DNA of 60,223 bases, from the NCBI GenBank assembly GCA_007695285.1, contig REEC01000115.1, forward strand, positions 1 through 60,223. Direction: 5' to 3'. The stretch comes from Spirochaetaceae bacterium (GTDB lineage: Bacteria > Spirochaetota > Spirochaetia > DSM-27196 > PXBQ01). The notes beneath the pieces were generated by a model. It made no database searches, was not told where the DNA came from, and saw only the letters and a list, made by a program, of their open reading frames with translations. Shown piece by piece: positions 45,287 through 53,739 of this stretch. Each line of letters starts with the position of its first letter. Within the stretch, counting starts at the first letter, position 1. The position numbers and the translations under genes are program-made.

Positions 45287-46333
45287 ATGTGGCAAGTGGT
45301 AGGTGGGCTCGTCTTGGGGCTTGCTCTGGGATACTCGCTTCAGCGCGGCGGCTTCTGCATGAACAGCGCGTTTCGGAGCCTCGTCTTTGACAAGGACAGA
45401 AGCTTGATTCGCGCGTGGATCGTTGTCCTCGTAATCAACGTGATCGGCGTGAATCTCCTCACCGAGATCGGCTTTCTGAGTCCGCTGGTCGCGCCGCTGT
45501 TTTGGCCGGCGCTTCTTGTCGGTGGATTCCTGTTCGGCATCGGAATGGTCCTGGCCGGAGGGTGCGCGAGTGGAACGTACTACCGGTGTGGACGCGGGAT
45601 GCTCGGGTCGACCGGCGCGTTGATCGGATTTGCCGTCGGCACCGCGGCGCTCGACGGCGGCGGAGCGTGGATCGCCCAGCGTTACTTGCGCGCGCCGACG
45701 ATCACGATCGAGGGCGCCGAGCCGACTCTCTTCAACCTGTTCGGTCTCAGCACCCCGGTCGGGCGTTGGATGCTGATCGGTGCGCTCGTGATAGCCGCTC
45801 TGTGGTATCTCGCCCGAGCGCCCGAGCAACGGTTTGTGCTCGGGTGGGGGTGGAGGAAAACCGGGCTCGCCGTCGGGGTGCTCGCGCTCGGCGCGTGGGT
45901 GATCTCGAGCCTGACAGGGCGTCACTTTGGGCTGTCTTTCACGCAGCCGACCGTGAGTGTTACACGGTTTCTGATCTCCGGCGACAGCTCCGGAGTCAGT
46001 ATCGCGACCTGGATGCTTTTGGGCGTACCGGCCGGCGCGTTTATCGCCGCGAAAATCCGCGGTGAAGCGCGGTGGAGCCTTCCCGAGGCGAAGACGCTCG
46101 CGCGCCAGACGTCGGCCGGACTCGCCATGGGCGCCGGCGCGAGCATCGCGGGTGGCTGCAACATCGGTCACAGTATTACCGGGATCGCGACTTTGAGCGT
46201 CGGGTCGATCGTCGGAACAATCGCGATCATGCTGGGATGTTGGGCAATGACCGCGCGAATTTATGGCGGAAATGCGCGTGGCACCGCGAGTGCCAACGGG
46301 AAAATGCAGTCGGCGGTCTCGACCGTCGGCTGA
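45287..46333 (+). CDS. YeeE/YedE-family thiosulfate transporter (TsuA-like)
   Basis: 348-aa integral membrane protein with about nine hydrophobic helices in two repeats. The conserved Cys of this family are present: C24 (GGFCMNSAFR), C93 (GGCASGTYYR) and C291 (GGCNIGHS); C101 is an additional Cys. In TsuA these Cys lie along a thiosulfate-conducting path. A GGAGGACG ribosome site precedes the start. It lies between the propeller gene and a tandem rhodanese, supporting a sulfur uptake role. Confidence 0.88.
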   Translation: MWQVVGGLVLGLALGYSLQRGGFCMNSAFRSLVFDKDRSLIRAWIVVLVINVIGVNLLTEIGFLSPLVAPLFWPALLVGGFLFGIGMVLAGGCASGTYYRCGRGMLGSTGALIGFAVGTAALDGGGAWIAQRYLRAPTITIEGAEPTLFNLFGLSTPVGRWMLIGALVIAALWYLARAPEQRFVLGWGWRKTGLAVGVLALGAWVISSLTGRHFGLSFTQPTVSVTRFLISGDSSGVSIATWMLLGVPAGAFIAAKIRGEARWSLPEAKTLARQTSAGLAMGAGASIAGGCNIGHSITGIATLSVGSIVGTIAIMLGCWAMTARIYGGNARGTASANGKMQSAVSTVG

Positions 46334-46363
46334 TAGAACAAGAAATCCTATTGGAGGAAAAAA

Positions 46364-47296
46364 ATGAACGAACGAAATAGATTGGCGACCACATGGTCGA
46401 CTCGCCTCGCGGCGGTCCTGGCGATTGCCGCGACGCTTGTAGTATCGGTGTCGGCATCCGGGCGTCAGGAGACGGCCCGAGGGATCGAACGAACTCCCGC
46501 CGACGCGATTCTCGTGACGCCCGAGTGGCTCTCCGAGAACGCGGGCTCGGTGACGGTTCTCGATACCCGAGGAAGTCTCTCCGCGTTCACCGAGGGCCAC
46601 ATTCCGGGCGCGGCTTTTGTCGCACGCGAGGTGACGTGGGACACCGTCGACGGGATCGCCGGGAATCTTCCCAGCCCCGAGATCGTCGCTGCCGATCTCG
46701 AGGATGTCGGGGTGCGAGACGACCGACCGGTCGTCGTGTACGACGCGGGCAACGGGCTCTGGGCGTCGCGTGTATTCTGGGCGCTCGAGTATCTCGGGCA
46801 CACGCAGGTTCACCTTCTCGACGGAGGACTCGCGGCGTGGACCGCGGCGGGATACGACGTTACAACCGAGGTTACGGTGCCCGAACGCGGGAATTTTGCC
46901 GCGAACGTCCGGCCGTCTCTGATCGCGACAACCGAAGAGCTGCTCGAGGAGCTCGGAAACGACACCTTGGCGGTCCTTGACGCGCGTTCGCCCGGGGAGT
47001 ACGCCGGGACCGATGTCCGATCGGCGCGCGGCGGCCACATTCCGGGTTCGATCAACGTCGACTGGGTGAACAACATCGGCGACGGAACCTCGTTCAAGAC
47101 GACGACCGCGCTCGCGGCGTTGTACGACGAGGCTCTCTCGGGACGCAACGGACCCGCGGTTGCGCTCTGCCAGACCGGCGTTCGCGGTGCGCACACGTAC
47201 GTCGCGCTCAGAGTGCTCGGCCACGAGGACGTTCGCGTGTACGACGGGTCGTGGGAGGAGTGGGGAAACCGGACCGACGTTCCGGTCGCGAACTAA
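46364..47296 (+). CDS. Exported tandem-domain rhodanese (thiosulfate sulfurtransferase)
   Basis: 310 aa. A signal peptide (LAAVLAIAATLVVSVSASG) sends it to the periplasm. Domain 1 (about 50-165) is rhodanese-like but has no active Cys (VYDAGNGLWASR). Domain 2 (about 185-305) has the active C269 (ALCQTGVRGAHTY). This is the usual arrangement of thiosulfate or mercaptopyruvate sulfurtransferases. GGAGG is 7 bases before the start. It overlaps the convergent antiporter gene by 4 bases. Confidence 0.88.
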   Translation: MNERNRLATTWSTRLAAVLAIAATLVVSVSASGRQETARGIERTPADAILVTPEWLSENAGSVTVLDTRGSLSAFTEGHIPGAAFVAREVTWDTVDGIAGNLPSPEIVAADLEDVGVRDDRPVVVYDAGNGLWASRVFWALEYLGHTQVHLLDGGLAAWTAAGYDVTTEVTVPERGNFAANVRPSLIATTEELLEELGNDTLAVLDARSPGEYAGTDVRSARGGHIPGSINVDWVNNIGDGTSFKTTTALAALYDEALSGRNGPAVALCQTGVRGAHTYVALRVLGHEDVRVYDGSWEEWGNRTDVPVAN

Positions 47297-49428
47297 AGAA
47301 TCGCCGCGATGAACTCCTGCGCGGATTGTGCCTCGACCGCCCGAGAGCGGATATCCTCGTCACGCAGGTGCGTCGCGATCGACGCGAGAAGTTGGAGGTG
47401 CGGACCGCGGCTCTCGATCGGCGACGCGATCAGGAAAACCAGGTGCGCCGGTTTCTCGTCGATCGAGTTGAACTCGATTCCTTCACGCGATACACCGACG
47501 GCAACCGCGATCTGCGAGACGCCGTCGGTCTTAGCGTGCGGAATCGCGATCCCGTTCTCCATCCCGGTGCTGACCGACGCCTCGCGTTCGAGCACCGCGG
47601 CGAGCACGTGATCGTGATCGAGCAGCTTGCCCTCTGCATCGAGGCGAGCGACCAACTCGCGAATCGCGTCTTCTTTCGTTTGGCCGGCCAGCGGGATGAC
47701 GATGCACGACTCGTCAAGATACGCCGCGAGCGCGAGTTCTCGTTTCCCGGCCCCCGCCGCGACGTCCCTCCGCAGCTCCTCCGGCACGACCACTTCGGTG
47801 ATCCTGCCGACGCGGTCGCGTACGTGCACGACAACTTCGTACAACAGTGTCTTCGCGATTCCGGCGTCGCCCGGCGCGCTCTCGATCTCGATACGTCTCG
47901 GTGTGCGGCGAAGCGACAGGAAAAGGTCGTCGCGCCGCATCCGGTACAAGGTTTCCGCGAGCTCGAGCCGGTGAACAAAAAACCCTTCCTGTTCGGCCGC
48001 GCGGAGAATTCCCGCGGTGATCAGCTCGGTGAGTTCCTCGCTCGGCAGGTCGAGCGCGGTCACGGCCGTCTCGATACTGCCCCACTCGCCACGAGTCCCG
48101 ACCGTACGATTCCGGAACGCCGCCGCGATCGCGGGCGAGCCGATCGCGACCGAGAACACAACCATCACCGCCATGATCTTGAACACGCTCGGTGAGAGAA
48201 ATCCGCCCGCGAGACCGACCGCCGCGATGATGAGCGCGATCTCGCCGCGAGGAACCGTGCCGAGCCCGACGCGCAGCGCGCCCCATCTGTTGAAACCGGT
48301 CGCGAGCGCGGGAATACCGGCGCCGATGATTTTTGCGCCACCCGAGAGCACCGCGAACGCGATACCCGGCAGAAGGACCTCGGGCGTGAGCAGCACCCGG
48401 AAGTCGATCAGCATCCCCATGACGACGTAGAGAACCGGCACAAAAAACGCCGAGACCGGCGCGATTTTCTCCTCGAGCACGTCGGCGACGTCGGTCCGCG
48501 AGAACGCGAGTCCCATCAAGTACGCCCCGATGATCGCCGCGACGCCGAATGTCTCGAATACTCCCGACACGATGAGCGTGATCGCGATCGCGATGATCGC
48601 GAATACCGTCGGACTACCGTGGTCGCGAAACGACCGCGCGACCCGAGGCGCGGTCACAACGACGAGGATGAATCCTCCGATCAAGACGCCAAGCGCGATC
48701 AGCGCGACCGGCAACGCGGTCGTAAACGTGACCGCGGACTCCGACGCGTCGCCGATCGGGCCGACCGCCATCGCGATCGCGAGCACGATGATCGCGAGTC
48801 CGTCCTGCAGCAACGAACTACCGACGATCGCGGCGCCTTCGGGTGTCCCGATGCGGTGCTGAGAACTCATTATCCGCGCCTGGACACCGAGTGACGTCGA
48901 GACCGAAAGCGCCGCGAAGAAAAGCACGCGCCGATCGCCGATCTCGAATCCCATCACAACGACCGGTACAAGCACCCCGACGAAAAGCGCCGCGGCACTG
49001 CTTCCGACCGCGATCGCGATTCCACGTGGACGCATGCGCGCGAAGAGGTTCGGGTCCGACTCGAGCCCGACAGCAAGAATGTGAATCACCGCGCCGACCG
49101 CGGCAAAGCCGTACAGCTGGACAGAGACCGAGAACGGGCCGACGGCGAGTGGGACCAATCCGTCGGAAAACCCGGGCAGAGCGACCGAACCGAGCGCGTA
49201 CGGACTCAACACGAGCCCTGCGGTAACCTCACCGAGAAGCGACGGAAGTTTGAGTCTTTTGGCGACGCTGCCTGCCGCTTTCGCCGCGAGGATGATCACG
49301 CCGAGCTGCACGATGAGCCGGGTCACCTCGTGTGCGATCGAGACATGCTGAATTCCCTCGAGTCCAAAGACCGGAAACGCGACGCCGAGAAGACCCAGCG
49401 CCGTCAAAAACCGCCGAATGGATTTCAC
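47293..49428 (-). CDS. CPA2 Na+/H+ (or K+/H+) antiporter fused to PTS EIIA domain
   Basis: 711 aa with the GTG start at 49428. An N-terminal CPA2 transporter with about 12 helices has GEVTAGLVLSPYALG, GSSLLQDGLAIIVLAIA and IIGAYLMGLAFSRTDVAD, extending to about residue 440. A linker of about 130 residues follows, then a PTS EIIA/PtsN-like domain with His631 in NGIAIPHAKTDG. The upstream frame reaches 49578 but overlaps the flavin oxidoreductase gene; GTG 49428 lies just after that stop. The EIIA probably regulates transport by phosphorylation; this is inference. Confidence 0.88.
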   Translation of the reverse strand: MKSIRRFLTALGLLGVAFPVFGLEGIQHVSIAHEVTRLIVQLGVIILAAKAAGSVAKRLKLPSLLGEVTAGLVLSPYALGSVALPGFSDGLVPLAVGPFSVSVQLYGFAAVGAVIHILAVGLESDPNLFARMRPRGIAIAVGSSAAALFVGVLVPVVVMGFEIGDRRVLFFAALSVSTSLGVQARIMSSQHRIGTPEGAAIVGSSLLQDGLAIIVLAIAMAVGPIGDASESAVTFTTALPVALIALGVLIGGFILVVVTAPRVARSFRDHGSPTVFAIIAIAITLIVSGVFETFGVAAIIGAYLMGLAFSRTDVADVLEEKIAPVSAFFVPVLYVVMGMLIDFRVLLTPEVLLPGIAFAVLSGGAKIIGAGIPALATGFNRWGALRVGLGTVPRGEIALIIAAVGLAGGFLSPSVFKIMAVMVVFSVAIGSPAIAAAFRNRTVGTRGEWGSIETAVTALDLPSEELTELITAGILRAAEQEGFFVHRLELAETLYRMRRDDLFLSLRRTPRRIEIESAPGDAGIAKTLLYEVVVHVRDRVGRITEVVVPEELRRDVAAGAGKRELALAAYLDESCIVIPLAGQTKEDAIRELVARLDAEGKLLDHDHVLAAVLEREASVSTGMENGIAIPHAKTDGVSQIAVAVGVSREGIEFNSIDEKPAHLVFLIASPIESRGPHLQLLASIATHLRDEDIRSRAVEAQSAQEFIAAIL

Positions 49429-49432
49429 CGCG

Positions 49433-50527
49433 TCACGCGTCGCGGCTCCGGGCTGCGCGGCGCGGCGGGCATTTCTCCGGGTCGGTGAAGTGGAAACACC
49501 GTGGTTTGCAGTCGATGCAGAGCGCGATCTGTTCCGGCGTTCCTGCGATCGTTTTTGCGGCCCACGCCTGGTCGGCAAGGATCGCCCGGCCGACCGCGAT
49601 CATGTCGGCGATCTCAGCGTCGAGAGCCTCCTCGGCCTGGGCGGGCGTCTTGATGCCTCCGACGCCGATCACCGGAACGTCGAGACACGACTTTGTCGCG
49701 CGCGCGAGCTCGAGGGTCTGCGACCACGGCACGGCCGACTCCACGTCCGGGAGCGATCCGGCGTGCGAGATGTCGAACAACTCGACGCCGGCTTCGGCCA
49801 GTCGAATCGCCGCGGCGCATCCGTCGTCCTGGGTAAGCGGCGGGGTCCCTCCGTCGAGTACGCCGAGCCGAACCGCGACGATCACCGGCCGCTCCGCGGC
49901 GCGCGCCTCTTCGCGGACGGTGCGGACGCACTCTGTCAGGAACCGTACCCTGTTGTCGATGTCGCCGCCCCACTCGTCGGTCCGCTTGTTCGTCGACGGT
50001 GAGAGGAACTGGCTGCCGAGATAGCCGTGCGCACCATGAATCTCGATCACGTCGAAACCCGCGGCGATACACCGGCGCGCGGCTACTCCAAAATCCTCGA
50101 TTATTTTCTCGATCTGCAAACCCGAGAGAACAACAGCCGAATCGGGTGTTTTCTCGGTGTGCGACGGGACCAGGATAGGGAGCCCGCCGTTTTTCTGGGC
50201 GTTTGTTCGTCCTCCCGCGTGGTGGATCTGGATTCCGGCGACCGCGCCCGAGTCGTGAATCGTCGCGGCGAGCCGCGCGAGACCGTCGGTATGCTCGTCC
50301 GACCATGCGCCGATCTGTGTCGCCGCAAGGCGCCCTTCGGGCGACACGGCGGTCGCCTCGACGATACACAGGCCGGGGCCCGCGCTCCGGGCGTAGTGCG
50401 CGACATGCTCATCGGTGACAAAACCATCGAGCCCGGCTTTCCAGATCACCAACGGCGGCATGACAATCCTGTTCGGTATCGTTACTCGGCCGACCCGAAT
50501 CGGAGAGAGCAGGTATTCGTACGACAT
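49433..50527 (-). CDS. Old Yellow Enzyme-family NADH:flavin oxidoreductase
   Basis: 364-aa FMN TIM barrel. MSYEYLLSPIRVGRVTIPNR, HHAGGRTN with the ring-binding His, EIHGAHGYLGSQFLSPSTNKRTDEWGG and ADMIAVGRAILAD are the family marks. The C-terminal Cys-rich CIDCKPRCFHFTDPEKCPP is short and may hold zinc or be what is left of an iron-sulfur region; no second domain is present. The substrate is unknown. The next gene on the strand, the antiporter, starts 4 bases later. Confidence 0.9.
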   Translation of the reverse strand: MSYEYLLSPIRVGRVTIPNRIVMPPLVIWKAGLDGFVTDEHVAHYARSAGPGLCIVEATAVSPEGRLAATQIGAWSDEHTDGLARLAATIHDSGAVAGIQIHHAGGRTNAQKNGGLPILVPSHTEKTPDSAVVLSGLQIEKIIEDFGVAARRCIAAGFDVIEIHGAHGYLGSQFLSPSTNKRTDEWGGDIDNRVRFLTECVRTVREEARAAERPVIVAVRLGVLDGGTPPLTQDDGCAAAIRLAEAGVELFDISHAGSLPDVESAVPWSQTLELARATKSCLDVPVIGVGGIKTPAQAEEALDAEIADMIAVGRAILADQAWAAKTIAGTPEQIALCIDCKPRCFHFTDPEKCPPRRAARSRDA

Positions 50528-50532
50528 ACCCC

Positions 50533-50562
50533 ATAGTATGCACCAAACGTGGCGATGTGCAA
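50533..50562 (-). promoter_or_regulatory. Promoter of the flavin oxidoreductase/antiporter pair
   Basis: On the minus strand: TTGCAC (50562-50557), 18 bases, TACTAT (50538-50533). Only 5 bases (GGGGT) separate the -10 box from the ATG, so transcription should begin at the start codon. Confidence 0.55.
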
Positions 50563-50583
50563 CGCTTCAGCCGCCGATTCGGG

Positions 50584-51939
50584 TTAACCTGCCGATTCGG
50601 ACGTTTCGCCGTTTTCCGGCGTGGCCTCCCCGCCCGTGACTTTTCCCATCACGATGAACGCCGCGACCATGAACACGACCGCGTACAGGAAGATCATTCG
50701 CAGCCCGACCTCATGGCCGAAGCGAGCTTCGAACAGGTCGGTCAGCGCGCCCGATAGCGGTGGCGACGTGATCGCCGCGCCCTGCGAGAAGAAGTAGTAC
50801 AGTCCCGTGTAGATTCCCATGTTTCCGAAGTTCGCCATTTGCCACAACATCGGGAATGAGTTTGTCACGACCGATCCCCAGAACATCCCGAAGAAGAACA
50901 ACAGAACGAGAAAAGTCATCCACGCGGCAAACGACGACAGACCCAACGCGGTTGTCACCGGATGGTGGAAAAACACCAGAAGCAGAATGACCGAAACCCC
51001 CGCAAGGCAGAATCGGATCACGCGCTTCCGGCCGACGCGGTGCGCGATGATGCCCGACGGAATCGCGAACAAACCGTACGCGATCGCGACCGCGCCCGGC
51101 GAGAGCCCCGCGAGCCCTTCGCTCACCTGCAGTACGTCGCGGCTGTACAAGCCGAGGAACGGGAGCACACCCTGGTACGCGAGGAACCAGAGGAACAGCG
51201 ATATCAGGATAAACATCGCACTCTTGTCCTGGCCACCAAAAACCACCCGCAGCGAGTACCCGAGCGGCTCGCGTTTGGCGTCGTCGTCCTTCGCCGCCTG
51301 CTTTTCCTTGACGAACGTGTAGAGAAGGATCGTCGCGAGAAGCACAAGCAGTCCCGCAATCAGGAAAGGGAGCCGTCTTTGCGTATCGCCGATGATCGGG
51401 AGTGTGATGCTGAGATCCATCAGCGGCGCCAGGACGACCGTCCCGACTATCGCCGCGATCGCTCCCATCGTATTGATCACGCCGTTTGCCTCGCTTCGGA
51501 ACGCGCCCGGAATCGTGTCCGGCATCAGCGCGACGACAGGCCCACGCGCGGCCTGTTTTGCGAGATTCAAGAAGAAGATGATCACGATCAGAAGTGAAAG
51601 CGATCCGGTCGGGAGCGCACCGTACGGGATCAGGGCGAAGAAGAGACCCGAGAGTGGAACGGTGATCAGGATGTACGGCATCCGCCGGCCGATCCGCGTA
51701 CGCGTCCGGTCCGACATCGACGAAACGATCGGAATCAGGAAGAGCGCGAGCAGATTGTCGAGCGTCATGATGAGACCGATCAGGAAGCGCGAGTCGATGA
51801 AGTCCGAGAGGAAAATCGGCACGTAGGTGTCGTACAAAGGATCCATCAACCCCATCGTGAAGAACCCGAGGCCGATCAGAATCGTGATTCTGTAAAACCC
51901 CTTCGGCAACGGAACGTCCGCGTTATTTTTCGTGTTCAT
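50584..51939 (-). CDS. MFS transporter, sugar-cation symporter-like
   Basis: 451-aa transporter with about 12 membrane helices. The loop SDRTRTRIGRRMPYI is the major-facilitator motif A in the form usual for GPH/sucrose-type symporters, and the second half repeats it weakly (GIIAHRVGRKRVIRF). ATG 51939 was chosen; the frame extends six residues further upstream. The C-terminal tail is short and Glu-rich. The cargo is unknown, perhaps a glycoside. Confidence 0.87.
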   Translation of the reverse strand: MNTKNNADVPLPKGFYRITILIGLGFFTMGLMDPLYDTYVPIFLSDFIDSRFLIGLIMTLDNLLALFLIPIVSSMSDRTRTRIGRRMPYILITVPLSGLFFALIPYGALPTGSLSLLIVIIFFLNLAKQAARGPVVALMPDTIPGAFRSEANGVINTMGAIAAIVGTVVLAPLMDLSITLPIIGDTQRRLPFLIAGLLVLLATILLYTFVKEKQAAKDDDAKREPLGYSLRVVFGGQDKSAMFILISLFLWFLAYQGVLPFLGLYSRDVLQVSEGLAGLSPGAVAIAYGLFAIPSGIIAHRVGRKRVIRFCLAGVSVILLLVFFHHPVTTALGLSSFAAWMTFLVLLFFFGMFWGSVVTNSFPMLWQMANFGNMGIYTGLYYFFSQGAAITSPPLSGALTDLFEARFGHEVGLRMIFLYAVVFMVAAFIVMGKVTGGEATPENGETSESAG

Positions 51940-51945
51940 GGCACG

Positions 51946-51975
51946 ATCATATGGCAACGGAATTCATCGTGTCAA
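51946..51975 (-). promoter_or_regulatory. Promoter of the MFS transporter gene
   Basis: On the minus strand: consensus TTGACA (51975-51970), 18 bases, TATGAT (51951-51946). Only 6 bases separate the -10 box from ATG 51939. Confidence 0.65.
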
Positions 51976-52012
51976 CGAAAATGGATGGAGTCAGGCGCAC
52001 GTGTGGAAGGGT

Positions 52013-52843
52013 CTACCAGAACCCGAGCGTGTTCCTGTCGTGCCCGAGTTCCGCGACGAGTTCCCGCAGTACGTTGCGGTACGCAGGCCAGTGGTCCTCT
52101 ACCGAGAAGATCCGGAAAACCGGCCGATCGCCGATGCGCACGAGCCGCCCGACGTGGCGGAAGTTGAACACAGCCGGCGGAACGTTCGGGATTATGTCGC
52201 GACCGGCTACGACGCGTACGATTCTATCGTTGTACGCGTCGAGCGCGCGTGCGGCCGGTCGATTGAGCACTCGCGGTGAACCGAACGTCACGACGCGAAA
52301 CGAGCGGTCAGGATACGTCTGTCCTAGGTCGAGTAACGCGAGCACCGCGACGGCGCCGCCCGCGCTATGCCCGACGAGTTTTATCTCCTGCGCGGTAGTC
52401 TCGCGGACTCTCGCGTGCACCGCGTCCCGGACCCCTAAGTACTTGCTCAGGATGCCTCGATGCGCCTTCATCGAACGATCGTCGACGAACGGGATTCGGA
52501 CCGCGCGGAACTGGAAATTGAGCTTTCGGTCGATCGCATTTTCGGGTGCCTGAGTACCACGAAACGCGAAGTGAAGCGTGTCGTCGAGCCGGATCGCGAC
52601 GCCCATCGTGTTGGTCGGATCGTGCCGGAAATGGTCGAGCTCCCAGCCGGTATCCTGCCATGAGTCGAACTCGCGCCACGCGCTCATGCCCATATGGACG
52701 TACGAGAGCAACTCGACCGCCGCGGGCCGGTCCGAATCTCGTGTCTCGAGGTCTTCGGGGCGGTCGCCCTGCGGGAAAGTCTGACACGATACCATCAGAG
52801 ACGCGAAAACGACGACGCCGAACGCGGAAAACGATCTAAACAT
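52013..52843 (-). CDS. Class 3 lipase-like lipoprotein
   Basis: 276 aa. The signal peptide ends at lipobox Cys20 (SLMVSC). The alpha/beta-hydrolase core has LHFAFRGTQ, the nucleophile Ser160 in LVGHSAGGAVAVLAL, VTFGSPRVLN with the expected Asp region, and a late HVG/HW region as candidate His. It is anchored in a membrane and probably cleaves lipids outside the cytoplasm. The frame extends 18 codons upstream, but those residues have no signal sequence. Confidence 0.88.
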   Translation of the reverse strand: MFRSFSAFGVVVFASLMVSCQTFPQGDRPEDLETRDSDRPAAVELLSYVHMGMSAWREFDSWQDTGWELDHFRHDPTNTMGVAIRLDDTLHFAFRGTQAPENAIDRKLNFQFRAVRIPFVDDRSMKAHRGILSKYLGVRDAVHARVRETTAQEIKLVGHSAGGAVAVLALLDLGQTYPDRSFRVVTFGSPRVLNRPAARALDAYNDRIVRVVAGRDIIPNVPPAVFNFRHVGRLVRIGDRPVFRIFSVEDHWPAYRNVLRELVAELGHDRNTLGFW

Positions 52844-52851
52844 TGTCTCAA

Positions 52852-52880
52852 TGTATACCATCCGGCCCAGCGTCTTCCAT
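52852..52880 (-). promoter_or_regulatory. Candidate promoter of the lipase gene
   Basis: On the minus strand: -10 TATACA (52857-52852), 8 bases before ATG 52843. The -35 is poor (ATGGAA at 52880-52875 with a 17-base spacer). Confidence 0.35.
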
Positions 52881-52913
52881 CCTTGCGCGTCTTCCATCCG
52901 TTTTTCGAGCCCC

Positions 52914-52943
52914 TTGTCCGCGCCCTCCGCCGCGTTCTATAAT
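52914..52943 (+). promoter_or_regulatory. Promoter of the DUF1638 gene
   Basis: TTGTCC (52914-52919), 18 bases, perfect TATAAT (52938-52943). GTG 52951 is only 7 bases after the -10 box, so the mRNA should start at or within a base of the start codon. Confidence 0.6.
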
Positions 52944-52950
52944 CCTCACC

Positions 52951-53730
52951 GTGTCACAAAAACCGAAACGGCTGAAACTGATCGCGTGTGAAGTGTTCGC
53001 GCGGGAGCTATCGTACAGCGCCGCGCTCTCGCCGCACATCGTCGATATCGTATTCACCGAAAAAGCAGCGCACGACCGGAGCGCGTATCTGCGCGAGCTG
53101 ATCCGCTCGAAGATCGATGAGGCCGAAAACGACGAGGTCGGCTACGACGCGATTCTTCTGGGATTCGGCTTGTGCGGTACCGCCGTCGTGGGAGTATCGT
53201 CGAAACGTTTGCCTCTCGTCATGCCGCGTGCTCACGACTGCTGCACGCTCTTTCTCGGATCCAGGAAGGCTTTCAAACAGCACTTCTCGGAAAACCCGAG
53301 TACCCCGTTCAGTTCGGCTGGGTATCTCGAGCGCGGCAGCGGTGACGACTACCTCAGGGAGTCGACTCTCTCCGAAACGCTTGGGATCAACAAGACATAC
53401 GAGCAGTACGTCGAGTTGTACGGTGAAGAGAACGCGCAGTACATAATCGATACACTCAATCCGGCCGGTGCTGAGCAGGCCGACAACCGCGTCGTGTTTA
53501 TCGACGTCCCCGAGTTTTCGCACCTGGGCTACGCTGAGAAGTGTCGAGAGATAGCGGAGGCCGAGGGGAAAGAGTTTGTACTGCTCCGCGGCGATATTCG
53601 GCTGTTTCTCAAGCTCACTCGAGGCGAGTGGGATGACGATGAGTTCCTCGTGCTTGAACCCGGCCGGCAGGTCACCCCGTGTTACGACTGGGATCGTATC
53701 GTCAGCGCGGGTGCTGACGACGCTACGTAG
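52951..53730 (+). CDS. DUF1638 protein
   Basis: 259 aa. Matches the DUF1638 family: LIACEVFARELSY near the N-terminus, AILLGFGLCGTAVVG, MPRAHDCCTLFLGS with paired Cys, and a C-terminal FLVLEPGRQVTPCYDWDRIV. The family is often found with corrinoid or methyltransferase genes, but its function is unknown. None of those genes is adjacent here. The GTG start at 52951 is fixed by the promoter and family start. Confidence 0.85.
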   Translation: MSQKPKRLKLIACEVFARELSYSAALSPHIVDIVFTEKAAHDRSAYLRELIRSKIDEAENDEVGYDAILLGFGLCGTAVVGVSSKRLPLVMPRAHDCCTLFLGSRKAFKQHFSENPSTPFSSAGYLERGSGDDYLRESTLSETLGINKTYEQYVELYGEENAQYIIDTLNPAGAEQADNRVVFIDVPEFSHLGYAEKCREIAEAEGKEFVLLRGDIRLFLKLTRGEWDDDEFLVLEPGRQVTPCYDWDRIVSAGADDAT

Positions 53731-53739
53731 TCGCGGCGA

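Noticed and set aside
47293..47296. Frameshift between the rhodanese and the antiporter
   Set aside because: The two genes are on opposite strands and simply overlap by 4 bases at their stops.
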